From contig OZ271833.1 of NCBI GenBank assembly GCA_965601665.1, positions 1,116,001 to 1,180,000 of the forward strand: 64,000 nucleotides of DNA. Direction: 5' to 3'. The DNA is from JANQNX01 sp965601665 (GTDB taxonomy: Bacteria > Pseudomonadota > Gammaproteobacteria > Eutrophobiales > Eutrophobiaceae). Of the stretch, positions 1 to 9,581 are shown one piece after another (position 1 is the stretch's first letter; every line of letters starts with the position of its first letter). The notes below the pieces were generated by a model. That model searched no databases. It was not told the DNA's origin and worked only from the letters and a program-made list of their open reading frames with translations. A program made the position numbers and the translations under genes.

Positions 1-427
1 AAACGATGCCATTGGTGTCGAGCTTAATGTCCCCCTGTTTACCGGCGGTCTCGTCAATTCGCAAACGCGCCAGGCGCTGGAAAACTATAACGCCGCGATT
101 CAGTCCCTTGAACAGGCTCGACGCTCGGCACAACGTCTGACCCGCGAGGCATATCTTGGTGTTATATCCGGTATCAGCCAGGTTAACGCCCTCAACCAGG
201 CGGTGATATCCAGTGAAACGGCCCTTGAAGCCACCGAGGCAGGTTTTGAAGTTGGCACGCGAACTACCGTTGATGTTGTCTCCACACAGCGCGCACTGTC
301 GGACGCAAGAAGAAACTATGCCCAGGCACGATACGACTACATATTGAACAGTTTACGCCTGAAACAGGCAGCTGGCACGCTGGCGCCGGATGACCTGCGC
401 CAAATCAATAACTGGTTAACTAACTAG
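1..427 (+). CDS. TolC-family outer membrane efflux protein, C-terminal part
   Basis: This is the 3' end of a gene that enters from the left edge, about 141 codons ending at TAG 425-427. The visible part reads as the second structural repeat of an outer membrane efflux protein. It contains a beta-strand segment with 'VPLFTGG', then long amphipathic helices rich in Ala, Gln and Arg, then the family-typical stretch 'GFEVGTRTTVDVV' and 'NSLRLKQAAGTL' near the end. TolC-type proteins form the trimeric channel of type I secretion and RND/MFS efflux across the outer membrane. The match to TolC itself rather than a paralogue is likely but cannot be proven without the N-terminus. Confidence 0.85.
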   Translation, partial: NDAIGVELNVPLFTGGLVNSQTRQALENYNAAIQSLEQARRSAQRLTREAYLGVISGISQVNALNQAVISSETALEATEAGFEVGTRTTVDVVSTQRALSDARRNYAQARYDYILNSLRLKQAAGTLAPDDLRQINNWLTN

Positions 428-440
428 GATAGGTATTGAT

Positions 441-995
441 ATGTCTTTATGCAATGCAGATGACAGTTGTCTACTTTTAATCGATATACAGGAAAAATTG
501 AGCGCAGCTGTACCTGAAAAGGTCATGAAGCGACTGCGCGCCAATGTCAACATCCTCCTGACCGCAGCCAATAAGCTTGGTATACCGGTTATTGCTACGG
601 CCCAATACCCCGGGGGGCTGGGGCCAATCGAAAGCTTTATTCAGGATTCACTGAATCAAAACGCAGCACAATTCGAAAAAACGTGTTTTTCTTGCCTGGA
701 AGCCGAAGGCGTTAAAGACCATCTACTTGCTTCCGGCCGCAAGCAACTAATACTGACTGGCATAGAGGCACATGTTTGCGTATTGCAAACCGCATTTGAT
801 TTAAAACAGGCAGGACAGCAGGTGTTTGTTGTCAACGATGCCATCGCCTCTCGTAAGCTGAGTAGTTACGACACGGCATTGGCCAGAATGGCACAGGATA
901 GCATCAACATTCTGACCACGGAGTCTGTGTTATTTGAATGGTTACGGGATGCAAGCCACCCGGATTTTCGCGAACTGTCGCGACTTATTGTCTAG
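441..995 (+). CDS. Isochorismatase-family cysteine hydrolase
   Basis: A 184-residue protein of the isochorismatase-like fold. The expected catalytic triad is visible: Asp15 in 'LLLIDIQEKL', Lys80 in 'FEKTCFSC' and the nucleophile Cys113 in 'GIEAHVCVLQTA', followed by a family-typical 'VNDAIASR' segment. The length and motifs resemble the YcaC/nicotinamidase-like group of stand-alone hydrolases, whose substrates are amides or unknown. It starts 13 bases after the TolC-family gene, with a weak AGGATAGG ribosome site, and may share its transcript. Its TAG stop overlaps the stop of the converging gene in the palindrome CTAG. The substrate cannot be told from sequence. Confidence 0.85.
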   Translation: MSLCNADDSCLLLIDIQEKLSAAVPEKVMKRLRANVNILLTAANKLGIPVIATAQYPGGLGPIESFIQDSLNQNAAQFEKTCFSCLEAEGVKDHLLASGRKQLILTGIEAHVCVLQTAFDLKQAGQQVFVVNDAIASRKLSSYDTALARMAQDSINILTTESVLFEWLRDASHPDFRELSRLIV

Positions 996-1435
996 GAATC
1001 CCGGTTATTCGACTTTTCCAAAGCTAACGTTTTCCAGACAGTTGCCAGCATCATACCTGTCATTGCACTTAACAAGCACAGGAAAAACATTTGCCGGGTA
1101 TCCAGCGCACCACTTGGCATTGAAACCATAAGCAACATCATCAAGGCGGCAAACAGCATAGCGTTGAATGTAATCGAACCGGCTCCCAGCGCCGCATGGC
1201 CTGCCTTTCTCAAGCGTCCTGTCAGGCTTGTTGCCTGCCCGGCTAGCGCGTTTCGTGCTACAAGACATAGCAAACAAACTGCAACGAAGAGGGCACCAAC
1301 ACTAGTCGTCGTTACCGGATGACTTTGCAAATACAACAGCACGCCCAGGATAAAAGCCGACGCCAAACCAGCAAGCAGGGTCGCCATTAACCTGTTTACC
1401 AGTTGCTCATCATATGACGTGGTTTTCTTGTTCAT
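992..1435 (-). CDS. Small membrane protein of unknown function
   Basis: About 147 residues with four likely membrane helices: near residues 18-36 ('LLAGLASAFILGVLLYL'), 43-60, 80-100 and 108-130. A short charged N-terminus begins MNKKTTSYDEQ. I chose the ATG at 1435 because GAGGAG lies 6 bases upstream; an in-frame ATG 33 bases further up has no such site. No catalytic motif is seen and I do not recognise the family. It converges on the isochorismatase-family gene and shares a 4-base CTAG overlap with its stop codon. Confidence 0.6.
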   Translation of the reverse strand: MNKKTTSYDEQLVNRLMATLLAGLASAFILGVLLYLQSHPVTTTSVGALFVAVCLLCLVARNALAGQATSLTGRLRKAGHAALGAGSITFNAMLFAALMMLLMVSMPSGALDTRQMFFLCLLSAMTGMMLATVWKTLALEKSNNRDS

Positions 1436-1634
1436 ACCGGCTCCTCGATAGTGTTTACAAACACTCATCGCAAGCGATATGCCACGCTGATTTAACGTTA
1501 AACCGGTCTCTTAACTATGCTCAAAATAGAGATAATTATCAATTAGTTATGGCGAAATATTGAATTTAGTATTTAGAGCCCAAAGAACACCCCCTATGCA
1601 AGAGAATGCAGGTTATGTCGTTAAAGGGAGACGT

Positions 1635-4184
1635 TTACCCGGCAACATTATCCAACGTTTCGAGCAAGGTTTTCTTTTTCACCGGTTTACCAAGATGGGA
1701 GTCACAACCGGACGCGATACATCTATCGATCTCTTCCTTAATCGCGTGCGCAGTCAGCGCAATGATAGGCGTCTTGTCCCTGCTGTTACTCTGTTCCCAT
1801 GCCCTGATACGCTTGGTCGCCTCGTGACCATCCATAACCGGCATCTGTATATCCATGAACACGACATCAAACTGATTATTGATAAACTTCTCCAGGGCAA
1901 TTTCGCCGTTTTCGGCCTCTTCAAGCGTGTGCTCTGTCTTTTTCAAGTAGGCGCGAATCAACATGCGATTATCAGGGTTATCCTCTACCAGCAAAATATG
2001 CAATGGTTTTCCGGTTGACTTGGCAGAAGCAGAACCCTGCTCGCTATTTGCAGCGGTATTATCGGCACCCGGTTCGCCACTTTGCGTTCGAAAGGCCTGC
2101 AATAATTCACTGCGTTTCAGTGGTTTTATCAAAATTTTTCGAAAGCCATCCTTTTCAGCCAGGCCCTGGTGAATTGTCATCTGTGCAGGGCCGATGGTTA
2201 CCATTGTTTTCTTCCTGAGTTCTTCACTAAAAACAGCGTTCAATGGTGTCGATTCAGCATACAGCAAGTTACTGTCAACGATGATAAAGTCTGGCTCGGG
2301 TTCAGTCTCCAAAGATTGCTTTGACTCACTGAATGAGGTCGCTATACGGGTTGAAGCACCACAGTAATGAATTGTTTCCTGCAGTGCCCGACAGTTTTCT
2401 ACTCTTGTATCGATTACCAACACTGTTTTGCCACCCAGGTCCGGTAGTTGTACTGGCGCTTTATCTTGCTGTTCAAGGCTTATCTCAACAAAGAACTCAC
2501 TGCCAACATCTTCCTCGCTCTCTACCCACACGCGTCCATTCATCAACGTGACCAGGTGCCGGCAGATGGTTAAGCCCAGTCCGGTACCGCCAAAGCGTCT
2601 GGTCGTGGATGCATCTGCCTGGGTGAAACTCTCAAAGATTGCCTCCAGTTTGCTAACGGGAATGCCAATACCGGAATCGCGAACCGAGAAGCAGACGCTG
2701 TTTGGATCACTATCCGTATTGGCGGCTTTTAAACAAACCACAATCTGTCCCTTATCGGTAAACTTCAAGGCGTTGCTAATCAGGTTTAACAACACCTGTT
2801 TAAGCCTGCCGGGGTCACCAACCCTGTATATGTTGATAGAGGTATCGATATGCGTAATGATTTCTAGTTTCTTGTCCGCTGCTTTAAGTGCGTAAATATC
2901 TGCTGCTTCCTCGACAACATCCATTAGATTGATAGGAATGCTCTCCAGTACCAGTTGTCCTGCCTCAATTTTTGACAGGTCAAGAATATCGTTAACCAGG
3001 TTAAGCAAGGCATCACCGGCTTTTCTGAACACATTGACATAGCGTGCCTGCTCATCAGTTAATGACGTATCTGTCATTAAGTCACTCATACCAATAATTG
3101 CGTTCAGCGGTGTCCTGATTTCATGGCTCATACTGGCCAAAAATTCAGATTTCATCTTGACTGCCTTGACTGCCTCATCGCGAGCGATTTCCAGTTCAAA
3201 CGTTTGTTCTTCAACCTTTTGCTCAATCACCCTGTTTCTCTCTTTTAATTCCTTTTCCTGCTGTCGCCGGGCATTCATCAGGCCATACATCAGTAACAGA
3301 ATGCCTCCACCCAGTAACAAGGAGACAAAGATAAGACCCAGGTCAAGATCTTCAAAGTAGAGTGCTTTATCAATACTGACTTTAATTGAATAGGGAGGAA
3401 TCTGAATTGACTCTTCGTCAACAAAATATTCAATTAAACCCCATTTATCAGAATCCTGCGCATCCCGGGAATACAGCAAGGTACGTCCGTATAAATTGAC
3501 GGTCTCACTAAATAACGTCACCGTAATCGCTGTATCCACTGCACGTTGACCGACCGCTTTCGCAGGAGATACCAGCACAGCAGCGATAGCGGTTACCGGC
3601 TGTTGTTCATTTACATTATCAATAGCATCGGCTGATTGTTGCTGGATTGATTTGAATAACCAGTAAGGCCTGTTGCCTGCTTCCTTATTGACTACCGGGC
3701 CAGGCACGACTTTTCCTGTCGCAATTGCTGTATCCAGTGCAGGTGCGTATTGGGGAGTTAGCATCAGATCAGCATAGTCAGCTGTATCGGTATGTCTTAC
3801 CTGGTAGTTGATTGAGGTATTCCCGATGTTTTCATTTTTCTGGTAATCAAAATAAACAATGTTGTCGATATGACTATAACGGGACAATAAGTCGGTCGCG
3901 TAAGTGTTAAATTGCTGTTTGGTCACATCAGGATTAGCCGTAACAAAAGCAGCAACATTATTCGTTACATCATTTGCAGATAGTACATTGCGCTGGATCG
4001 ATTGCTGGATGGCAAGCACATCATACTGAAGATTTGTCCTGGTGCGGTCCAGCGTTGTATCCCAGGCACTTTTAACAAGTGTCAGGCAGAATGCCAATCC
4101 CATGAATGTCGTAACAAGATAGGCATATCTAGATGAAGTAGCGCGGTTGTTGTCAGCGGCCACGTTGGTACTCGCTTTAGACAA
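1635..4184 (-). CDS. Hybrid sensor histidine kinase with CHASE-like sensor and two receiver domains
   Basis: An 849-residue inner-membrane kinase. Transmembrane helices lie near 20-42 and 282-303, enclosing a periplasmic domain that resembles a CHASE ligand-binding domain. A coiled coil (305-345) leads to the HisKA domain with His354 in 'SMSHEIRTPL' and the ATPase domain (N box near Asn471, 'DSGIGIP', 'GGTGLGL'). Two receiver domains follow. The first (about 585-700) is degenerate in its acidic pocket but keeps an Asp at 637. The second (728-849) is canonical, with Asp778 and Lys in 'GKPVKK'. Its start overlaps the end of the upstream Hpt gene by 8 bases. The expected path is kinase to receiver to the separate Hpt to the NtrC-type regulator encoded upstream. 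The ligand is unknown. Confidence 0.92.
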   Translation of the reverse strand: MSKASTNVAADNNRATSSRYAYLVTTFMGLAFCLTLVKSAWDTTLDRTRTNLQYDVLAIQQSIQRNVLSANDVTNNVAAFVTANPDVTKQQFNTYATDLLSRYSHIDNIVYFDYQKNENIGNTSINYQVRHTDTADYADLMLTPQYAPALDTAIATGKVVPGPVVNKEAGNRPYWLFKSIQQQSADAIDNVNEQQPVTAIAAVLVSPAKAVGQRAVDTAITVTLFSETVNLYGRTLLYSRDAQDSDKWGLIEYFVDEESIQIPPYSIKVSIDKALYFEDLDLGLIFVSLLLGGGILLLMYGLMNARRQQEKELKERNRVIEQKVEEQTFELEIARDEAVKAVKMKSEFLASMSHEIRTPLNAIIGMSDLMTDTSLTDEQARYVNVFRKAGDALLNLVNDILDLSKIEAGQLVLESIPINLMDVVEEAADIYALKAADKKLEIITHIDTSINIYRVGDPGRLKQVLLNLISNALKFTDKGQIVVCLKAANTDSDPNSVCFSVRDSGIGIPVSKLEAIFESFTQADASTTRRFGGTGLGLTICRHLVTLMNGRVWVESEEDVGSEFFVEISLEQQDKAPVQLPDLGGKTVLVIDTRVENCRALQETIHYCGASTRIATSFSESKQSLETEPEPDFIIVDSNLLYAESTPLNAVFSEELRKKTMVTIGPAQMTIHQGLAEKDGFRKILIKPLKRSELLQAFRTQSGEPGADNTAANSEQGSASAKSTGKPLHILLVEDNPDNRMLIRAYLKKTEHTLEEAENGEIALEKFINNQFDVVFMDIQMPVMDGHEATKRIRAWEQSNSRDKTPIIALTAHAIKEEIDRCIASGCDSHLGKPVKKKTLLETLDNVAG

Positions 4185-4482
4185 ACTTGATTTCTATATT
4201 CTGCAGGTAGTTTTCCAGAGCGGTAATGCTGGTATTGATTTCATCAATCTGTTGATTCTTGGCAGCCGTTTCAATCTCTGCGCCAAGTTCCGACATCCTG
4301 TCAAAGCCGTAGCCACCACCAACACCTTTAAGGCTGTGTCCAATTGAACGCAAGGTTTCAAAATCACTCGCTGCAGCAGCCTCTTGTAACTTGCCAATGT
4401 CTGTATTTCGATTTGCAAGGAAACCAGGTATCAGGTCTTCAAGATCCTCGTCGACTTCTACCAACACCTTCTGTTCGGACAT
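4177..4482 (-). CDS. Hpt-domain phosphotransfer protein
   Basis: A 101-residue stand-alone histidine phosphotransfer protein. The phosphorylated residue is most likely His49 in 'SIGHSLKGVGGGYGF', the standard Hpt motif, inside a predicted four-helix bundle. It lies between the hybrid kinase (8-base overlap) and the sigma-54 response regulator (21-base gap upstream), so the three genes look like one operon. Its role would be to carry phosphate from the hybrid kinase receiver to the NtrC-type receiver. Motif and context agree well; only the partner assignment is inferred. Confidence 0.9.
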   Translation of the reverse strand: MSEQKVLVEVDEDLEDLIPGFLANRNTDIGKLQEAAAASDFETLRSIGHSLKGVGGGYGFDRMSELGAEIETAAKNQQIDEINTSITALENYLQNIEIKFV

Positions 4483-4503
4483 GTCACACTCTCTCTATAA
4501 TTA

Positions 4504-5871
4504 TTATGAATCGGATGCGTTTTTGTTCCTGAATTGGTCAGGTTCAATATTATACTGATTGAGTAATTTGTAAAATTCAGTGCGATTTCTACCGGCAATT
4601 CGTGCTGCATTGGCAACGTGTCCATGCGTAATGCGAAGCACACTTAACAGGTATTTTTTTTCAAATTCCTGTTTTGCCTCTTTTAGTGTTTGAATTTCAG
4701 TCGGTTTATCCTGAATAGCTTTCTTTACCAGCGCTAATGCAATCGATTTACTCCTGGATAGCGTTGCGCAGAGCTCCACCACGTTAATGAGCTGTCGTAC
4801 ATTGCCTGGCCATGACATTTTTTGCAGGTACTTGATCGCGTCTGCAGAAAAGGATTTCTGTTCGGCGTTATTTTGACCTGCAAATCGCTCAAGAAAATGA
4901 GCGACCAGTACCGGGATATCTTCAGAACGATCCATCAAATCAGGAATATCGAGCGGTACGACCTTGATACGATAGTAAAGGTCTTCTCGAAAATCGCCGT
5001 TAGCGACGGCTTGCTCAAGGTTTCGATGTGTTGCAGAAATCAACCTGACGTCGATCGGAAATGTCTTTGTTGAGCCAACGGGCCTGACTTCAAAGTCCTG
5101 CAACACGCGCAACAGCTTTACCTGTAGTGACAAGGGCATGTCGCCAATTTCATCAAGAAATATCGTGCCGCCATTCGCCGCCTGAAACAGGCCTTCATGG
5201 CGCGTGTTGGCGCCGGTAAATGCCCCTTTCTCGTGACCAAATAACTCCGATTCAAGTAATTGTTCAGGTATCGCACCGCAGTTAACGGCAATGAAAGGTT
5301 TATCCTTACGTTTGCTCGACTGGTGTATTGTCCTGGCGATGACTTCCTTACCCGAGCCGGTAGGGCCAGTCACCAGCACTGATACATCCGTTTCCGCAAC
5401 CAGGTCAGCCATTTCCATGATATCCGCCATGGCTTTACTCTCGAAGACAATGTTGCCGGAAAGCCGGGAAAGCCTGTCGGGGTCCCGCGCGCGTGGCATA
5501 TTCTCCTTAATGGTATCGAGCAAGCCCTGTTTATCGACCGGTTTGGTCAGAAAAGAAGAAACGCCAAGGTGCATGGCCTTTACCGCATCCGGAATCTCGG
5601 CCTGGCCGCTTAACATGATGACTGGTAACAGGGGGTTATCTGTATGAATTTCATTAAGCAGCGCCATGCCATCCATGTCATCCATGAACAGATCGGTGAT
5701 TACCATGTCTGGCACAAAGACCGGCAACATCTTCAGCGCTTCTACACCCGAGTCAGCGCGCATGACCGTGTAATCAAACTCGGTCAACCATTTTTCAAGC
5801 AGGTTCAAAATATCCTGCTCATCGTCAACCACCAGAATTTTTAGTGCGGTATTTTTATTGGTTGCCGACAT
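4504..5871 (-). CDS. NtrC-family sigma-54-dependent response regulator
   Basis: A 455-residue regulator of standard three-domain layout. The receiver domain is at 10-125, with phospho-acceptor Asp60 in 'DMVITDLF' and the acidic pair in 'VVDDEQD'. The AAA+ sigma-54 activation domain spans about 140-370: Walker A GPTGSGKE 169-176, the sigma-54-contacting loop GAFTGA 216-221, Walker B 'GGTIFLDEIGD'. A Fis-type helix-turn-helix lies at the C-terminus ('GHVANAARIAGRNRTEFYKLL'). It should activate RpoN-dependent promoters when phosphorylated through the adjacent Hpt/hybrid kinase relay. Targets are not evident in the window. It is transcribed in the same direction as glmS, 87 bases downstream of it. 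Confidence 0.93.
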   Translation of the reverse strand: MSATNKNTALKILVVDDEQDILNLLEKWLTEFDYTVMRADSGVEALKMLPVFVPDMVITDLFMDDMDGMALLNEIHTDNPLLPVIMLSGQAEIPDAVKAMHLGVSSFLTKPVDKQGLLDTIKENMPRARDPDRLSRLSGNIVFESKAMADIMEMADLVAETDVSVLVTGPTGSGKEVIARTIHQSSKRKDKPFIAVNCGAIPEQLLESELFGHEKGAFTGANTRHEGLFQAANGGTIFLDEIGDMPLSLQVKLLRVLQDFEVRPVGSTKTFPIDVRLISATHRNLEQAVANGDFREDLYYRIKVVPLDIPDLMDRSEDIPVLVAHFLERFAGQNNAEQKSFSADAIKYLQKMSWPGNVRQLINVVELCATLSRSKSIALALVKKAIQDKPTEIQTLKEAKQEFEKKYLLSVLRITHGHVANAARIAGRNRTEFYKLLNQYNIEPDQFRNKNASDS

Positions 5872-5958
5872 GGTGATACCTGGTTGCAGGACTGGTTAGC
5901 AGTCACGCTGATTCTAATTGATTTGCCGTTGGTAAAACATGAATAGATCACATTCCAC

Positions 5959-7791
5959 TTATTCAACCGTTACCGATTTCGCCAGGTTTCTTGGCTGGTC
6001 AATATCTGCACCCTTGATGACAGCGACATAATAGGCAAGCAGTTGCAGCGGAATGGTGTATAACACGGCCGCCAAATCATCATAGTCTGCGGTTAACTTC
6101 ACCGACACGAAACCATCGCTATTGTCAATATCACTATTACTATCAGCGAAAACATAGAGCTTGCCTCCCCTGGCACGGACTTCCTGTAAGTTGGATTTCA
6201 GTTTTTCCAGAAGATGATTATTGGGTGCGACAGCAATCACCGGCATATCATCATCAACCAGCGCAAGCGGTCCGTGTTTCAATTCGCCAGCCGCATATGC
6301 CTCGGCATGTATATAGGAAATCTCCTTTAACTTAAGCGCGCCTTCCATTGCGACAGGTAACATGCTGCCACGACCAAGAAAAAGAGCATGGTGCTTGTCA
6401 GCAAAATCACTGGCCAGTTCGCGAATTTCATCCTCGTATCGCAGCATATGATTTACACGACCCGGCAAGGCAAGCAGTTGCTGCACAAGTTCAGATTCCT
6501 TTTCTGTCGTCATCCCATGCTGTTTAGCCAGGGCAATAACAAACAGAAACAGTCCCACCAGTTGCGTGGTGAATGCCTTGGTCGACGCAACGCCAATCTC
6601 AGGGCCTGCGTGTGTCAGGAAAACCAGTTCGGCATCGCGGGTCATTGAGCTCTCGGCCACGTTACAGATCGCAAGCGTGCTGATGAACTCGCTTTCATTT
6701 GCCAGATGCAACGCCGCCAGCGTATCTGCCGTTTCGCCAGACTGGGAAATACAAACAAATAATGTGTCTTCCGGTGTAACCGCATGGCGATAGCGAAATT
6801 CACTGGCAATCTCAACATCACACTTAATGCCTGCTATCTCTTCCAGCCAATAAGCGGCGATCATTCCAGCATGATAACTGGTACCACAGGCAACAATTTT
6901 TACATTTTTGGTTTTAGCAAAAACTGTCTCTGCATTCTGACCGAACTCGGATAGTACAACCTGGTTATCGTAAACGCGTGATTCCAGTGTTTCGGCTATG
7001 GCCTGTGGCTGGGAAAAGATCTCCTTGAGCATGTAATGCCGATAACCGGCCTTGTCTGCCACATCGGCATTGAGCTTGGAGATGTTGATCTCGCGTTCAA
7101 CAACTTCACGCCTGGCATTGTATATTGTTAACCGTTCGCGACGAATGTCAGCAACGTCGCCCTCTTCAAGGAAAATAAATTGTTGGGTCACTGGCAACAA
7201 CGCAAAGACGTCGGAGGCAATAAAGTATTCGCCAATACCAACACCGATTACCAGTGGGCTACCTTTGCGCGCGGCAACCATCCTGCCTGGTTCAGATTTA
7301 CTGATAACACCGAGTGCATACGCGCCGTCCAGCTGTTGTATGGCATCAAATACCGCATTTAATAAATCATTCGTTTGCTGCAGGCTGGTATACACAGCAT
7401 TGACGATAACTTCGGTATCCGTCTCAGAGGTAAATTCAAAGCCTGCTGCCTTCTGTTGCTCACGCATTTTTTCATGGTTTTCAATTATGCCGTTATGCAC
7501 CAGCGCAACGGTGTCACGACAAACATGCGGGTGTGCGTTTCTTTCCTCTGGAATGCCATGTGTTGCCCAGCGTGTATGCGCAATACCGGTGATACCGTTT
7601 ACCGGTGACTGATCGTACTTGTCATGTAACTGTTGCACCTTGCCTTTAACGCGCAAGCGCAGCACAGCGTCACCTGAACCAAGCACTGCCATACCGGCGG
7701 AGTCATAGCCACGGTATTCGAGTCGCTTCAGACCCTCGAGTAATATTTTGCCCACATCACGTTCGGCAACTGCACCAACTATTCCGCACAT
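5959..7791 (-). CDS. glmS: Glutamine--fructose-6-phosphate aminotransferase (isomerizing)
   Basis: A 610-residue cytoplasmic enzyme that makes glucosamine-6-phosphate from fructose-6-phosphate and glutamine, the entry to peptidoglycan, LPS and UDP-GlcNAc synthesis. The N-terminal glutaminase nucleophile is Cys2 in 'MCGIVGAVAERD', followed by 'RLEYRGYDSAGMA' and 'HTRWATHG'. Two SIS sugar-isomerase domains cover about 285-425 and 455-600, with 'CGTSYHAG' and 'SQSGETADT'. The C-terminus 'PRNLAKSVTVE' is diagnostic. Length matches the family. It follows the Sel1 lipoprotein gene by three bases, so the two probably share a transcript. UDP-GlcNAc made from its product feeds the polysaccharide locus to the right. 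Confidence 0.98.
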   Translation of the reverse strand: MCGIVGAVAERDVGKILLEGLKRLEYRGYDSAGMAVLGSGDAVLRLRVKGKVQQLHDKYDQSPVNGITGIAHTRWATHGIPEERNAHPHVCRDTVALVHNGIIENHEKMREQQKAAGFEFTSETDTEVIVNAVYTSLQQTNDLLNAVFDAIQQLDGAYALGVISKSEPGRMVAARKGSPLVIGVGIGEYFIASDVFALLPVTQQFIFLEEGDVADIRRERLTIYNARREVVEREINISKLNADVADKAGYRHYMLKEIFSQPQAIAETLESRVYDNQVVLSEFGQNAETVFAKTKNVKIVACGTSYHAGMIAAYWLEEIAGIKCDVEIASEFRYRHAVTPEDTLFVCISQSGETADTLAALHLANESEFISTLAICNVAESSMTRDAELVFLTHAGPEIGVASTKAFTTQLVGLFLFVIALAKQHGMTTEKESELVQQLLALPGRVNHMLRYEDEIRELASDFADKHHALFLGRGSMLPVAMEGALKLKEISYIHAEAYAAGELKHGPLALVDDDMPVIAVAPNNHLLEKLKSNLQEVRARGGKLYVFADSNSDIDNSDGFVSVKLTADYDDLAAVLYTIPLQLLAYYVAVIKGADIDQPRNLAKSVTVE

Positions 7792-7794
7792 AGC

Positions 7795-8316
7795 TTATTT
7801 TTTTTCGATATAGGTATCGTGACTCATGAATTTCTTTGATTCGTCCATGATGAAGGGGTTGGCATCTATCTTTGCATGCATTTGCTGGTTAGGAGACAGG
7901 TTACCGGAAGCGGCGATCACTTCGATTTGTTTTCCTGCGCCCTCATTACCCTGTTGAGAGGCTGCAAAGTACCACTTGTAGGCTTCATAGATGTTCTTTT
8001 TTGTTCCCCTGGCAAAAAGCAGCATATCGCCATAGTTTTTTTGTGCATCAGAGTATCCTGCCGTGGCTGCTTTCTCATACCATTCCACCGCCTTCAAATA
8101 ATCACGAGTTACACCAAATCCAAGGTAGTAAAGAATGCCCATGTAATTCTGCGCTTCAGCATCGCCATTTTGCGCCAGCGGCAACCAGAGTTTGCGTGCT
8201 GTTTCGTAATCGCCCTTTTCGAATGCCGCCTTTGGGTCGGTCTCTGCGCTACAACCCGCGAGCATCAATACTGTCAACGCCAAAAATAGATACTTAGGAA
8301 GTGTGGTTATTGTCAT
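7795..8316 (-). CDS. Sel1-repeat lipoprotein
   Basis: A 173-residue predicted outer-membrane or periplasmic lipoprotein. The signal peptide ends in a lipobox 'LMLAGC' with lipidated Cys22. The mature part holds three to four Sel1-type helical repeats, recognisable from 'GDYETARKLWLPLAQNGDAEA', 'GVTRDYLKAVEWYEKAA' and 'GTKKNIYEAYKWYFAAS'. Sel1 repeats act in protein-protein contacts. The gene ends three bases before glmS, but nothing in it points to amino-sugar metabolism. A function beyond a binding scaffold cannot be assigned. Confidence 0.85.
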   Translation of the reverse strand: MTITTLPKYLFLALTVLMLAGCSAETDPKAAFEKGDYETARKLWLPLAQNGDAEAQNYMGILYYLGFGVTRDYLKAVEWYEKAATAGYSDAQKNYGDMLLFARGTKKNIYEAYKWYFAASQQGNEGAGKQIEVIAASGNLSPNQQMHAKIDANPFIMDESKKFMSHDTYIEKK

Positions 8317-8869
<553 letters not shown>

Positions 8870-8940
8870 ATGCGGGAATCATAATGAATATCATGCCGAA
8901 CGAATAGCCCTACGCCAGCGTAAGATTACAACAAGAGGTA

Positions 8941-9297
8941 TTAACGTCTCAGGATATCAAGCACTTCTTCAAGTTCAGTACGCAGTTGGCGAATGATTTG
9001 CTGACTCTGGTTGGAATCATCCTTGGCCTCATCGCCAGAGAGCCGCTGCCTTGCACCACCAATGGTAAATCCCTGTTCATACAACAAGCTACGAATCTGG
9101 CGAATCAGGATGACATCATGACGTTGATAATAGCGACGATTGCCGCGGCGTTTTAGTGGCTTGAGTTGTGGAAACTCCTGCTCCCAGTAACGAAGTACGT
9201 GCGGTTTGACCGCACACAAATCACTGACTTCACCAATCGTAAAATAGCGTTTACCGGGTATCGCCGGCAGTTCACTGTTGTTGGACGCTTCCAGCAT
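8941..9297 (-). CDS. MerR-family transcriptional regulator
   Basis: 118 residues with a MerR-type winged helix at about residues 15-85: 'YFTIGEVSDLCAVKPHVLRYWEQEFP' followed by 'RGNRRYYQRHDVILIRQIRSLLYEQGFTI'. The short C-terminal part is a helix without metal-binding cysteines, so this is not a metal sensor. It overlaps the end of ihfA by 26 bases and has its own ATG. A MerR-like gene directly after ihfA is a conserved arrangement in many gammaproteobacteria and its regulatory target is not well known. Transcription is presumably from the pheST-ihfA operon. Confidence 0.9.
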   Translation of the reverse strand: MLEASNNSELPAIPGKRYFTIGEVSDLCAVKPHVLRYWEQEFPQLKPLKRRGNRRYYQRHDVILIRQIRSLLYEQGFTIGGARQRLSGDEAKDDSNQSQQIIRQLRTELEEVLDILRR

Positions 9298-9580
9298 ATG
9301 CTTCTACCCGTGCTTTGAGTTTTTGTCCGGGACGGAAGGTCACCACGCGTCTGGCGCTGATGGGTATCTCTTCACCCGTTTTCGGGTTACGCCCTGGTCT
9401 TTGATTTTTATCTCGGAGATCGAAGTTTCCAAATCCGGAAAGCTTGACCTGGTTGCCCGCTTCAAGTGCAGAGCGAATTTCTTCAAAAAACATTTCTACA
9501 ATTTCCTTGGCCTCGCGCTTGTTAAGACCCAGTTCCTCGTAGAGCTTTTCCGCCATATCAGCCTTGGTTAAAGCTGCCAT
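9272..9580 (-). CDS. ihfA: Integration host factor subunit alpha
   Basis: 102 residues, matching the family length. IHF-alpha pairs with IHF-beta and bends DNA sharply at specific sites, acting in recombination, replication and sigma-54 transcription. Visible landmarks are the N-terminal 'ALTKADMAEKLYEELGLNKREAKEIVE', the 'LSGFGNFDLRDKNQRPGRNPKTGE' arm with Pro66, which intercalates in DNA, and 'ISARRVVTFRPGQKLKARVE'. It follows pheT by one base, the usual gammaproteobacterial order. It could assist the sigma-54 regulator encoded elsewhere in the window, but that is only a family-level expectation. Confidence 0.97.
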   Translation of the reverse strand: MAALTKADMAEKLYEELGLNKREAKEIVEMFFEEIRSALEAGNQVKLSGFGNFDLRDKNQRPGRNPKTGEEIPISARRVVTFRPGQKLKARVEAYAGSVQQQ

Positions 9581-9581
9581 A

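Noticed and set aside
9278..9571. Plus-strand frame opposite ihfA
   Set aside because: Mirror reading of a well-conserved gene, with Phe/Leu/Cys-rich composition.
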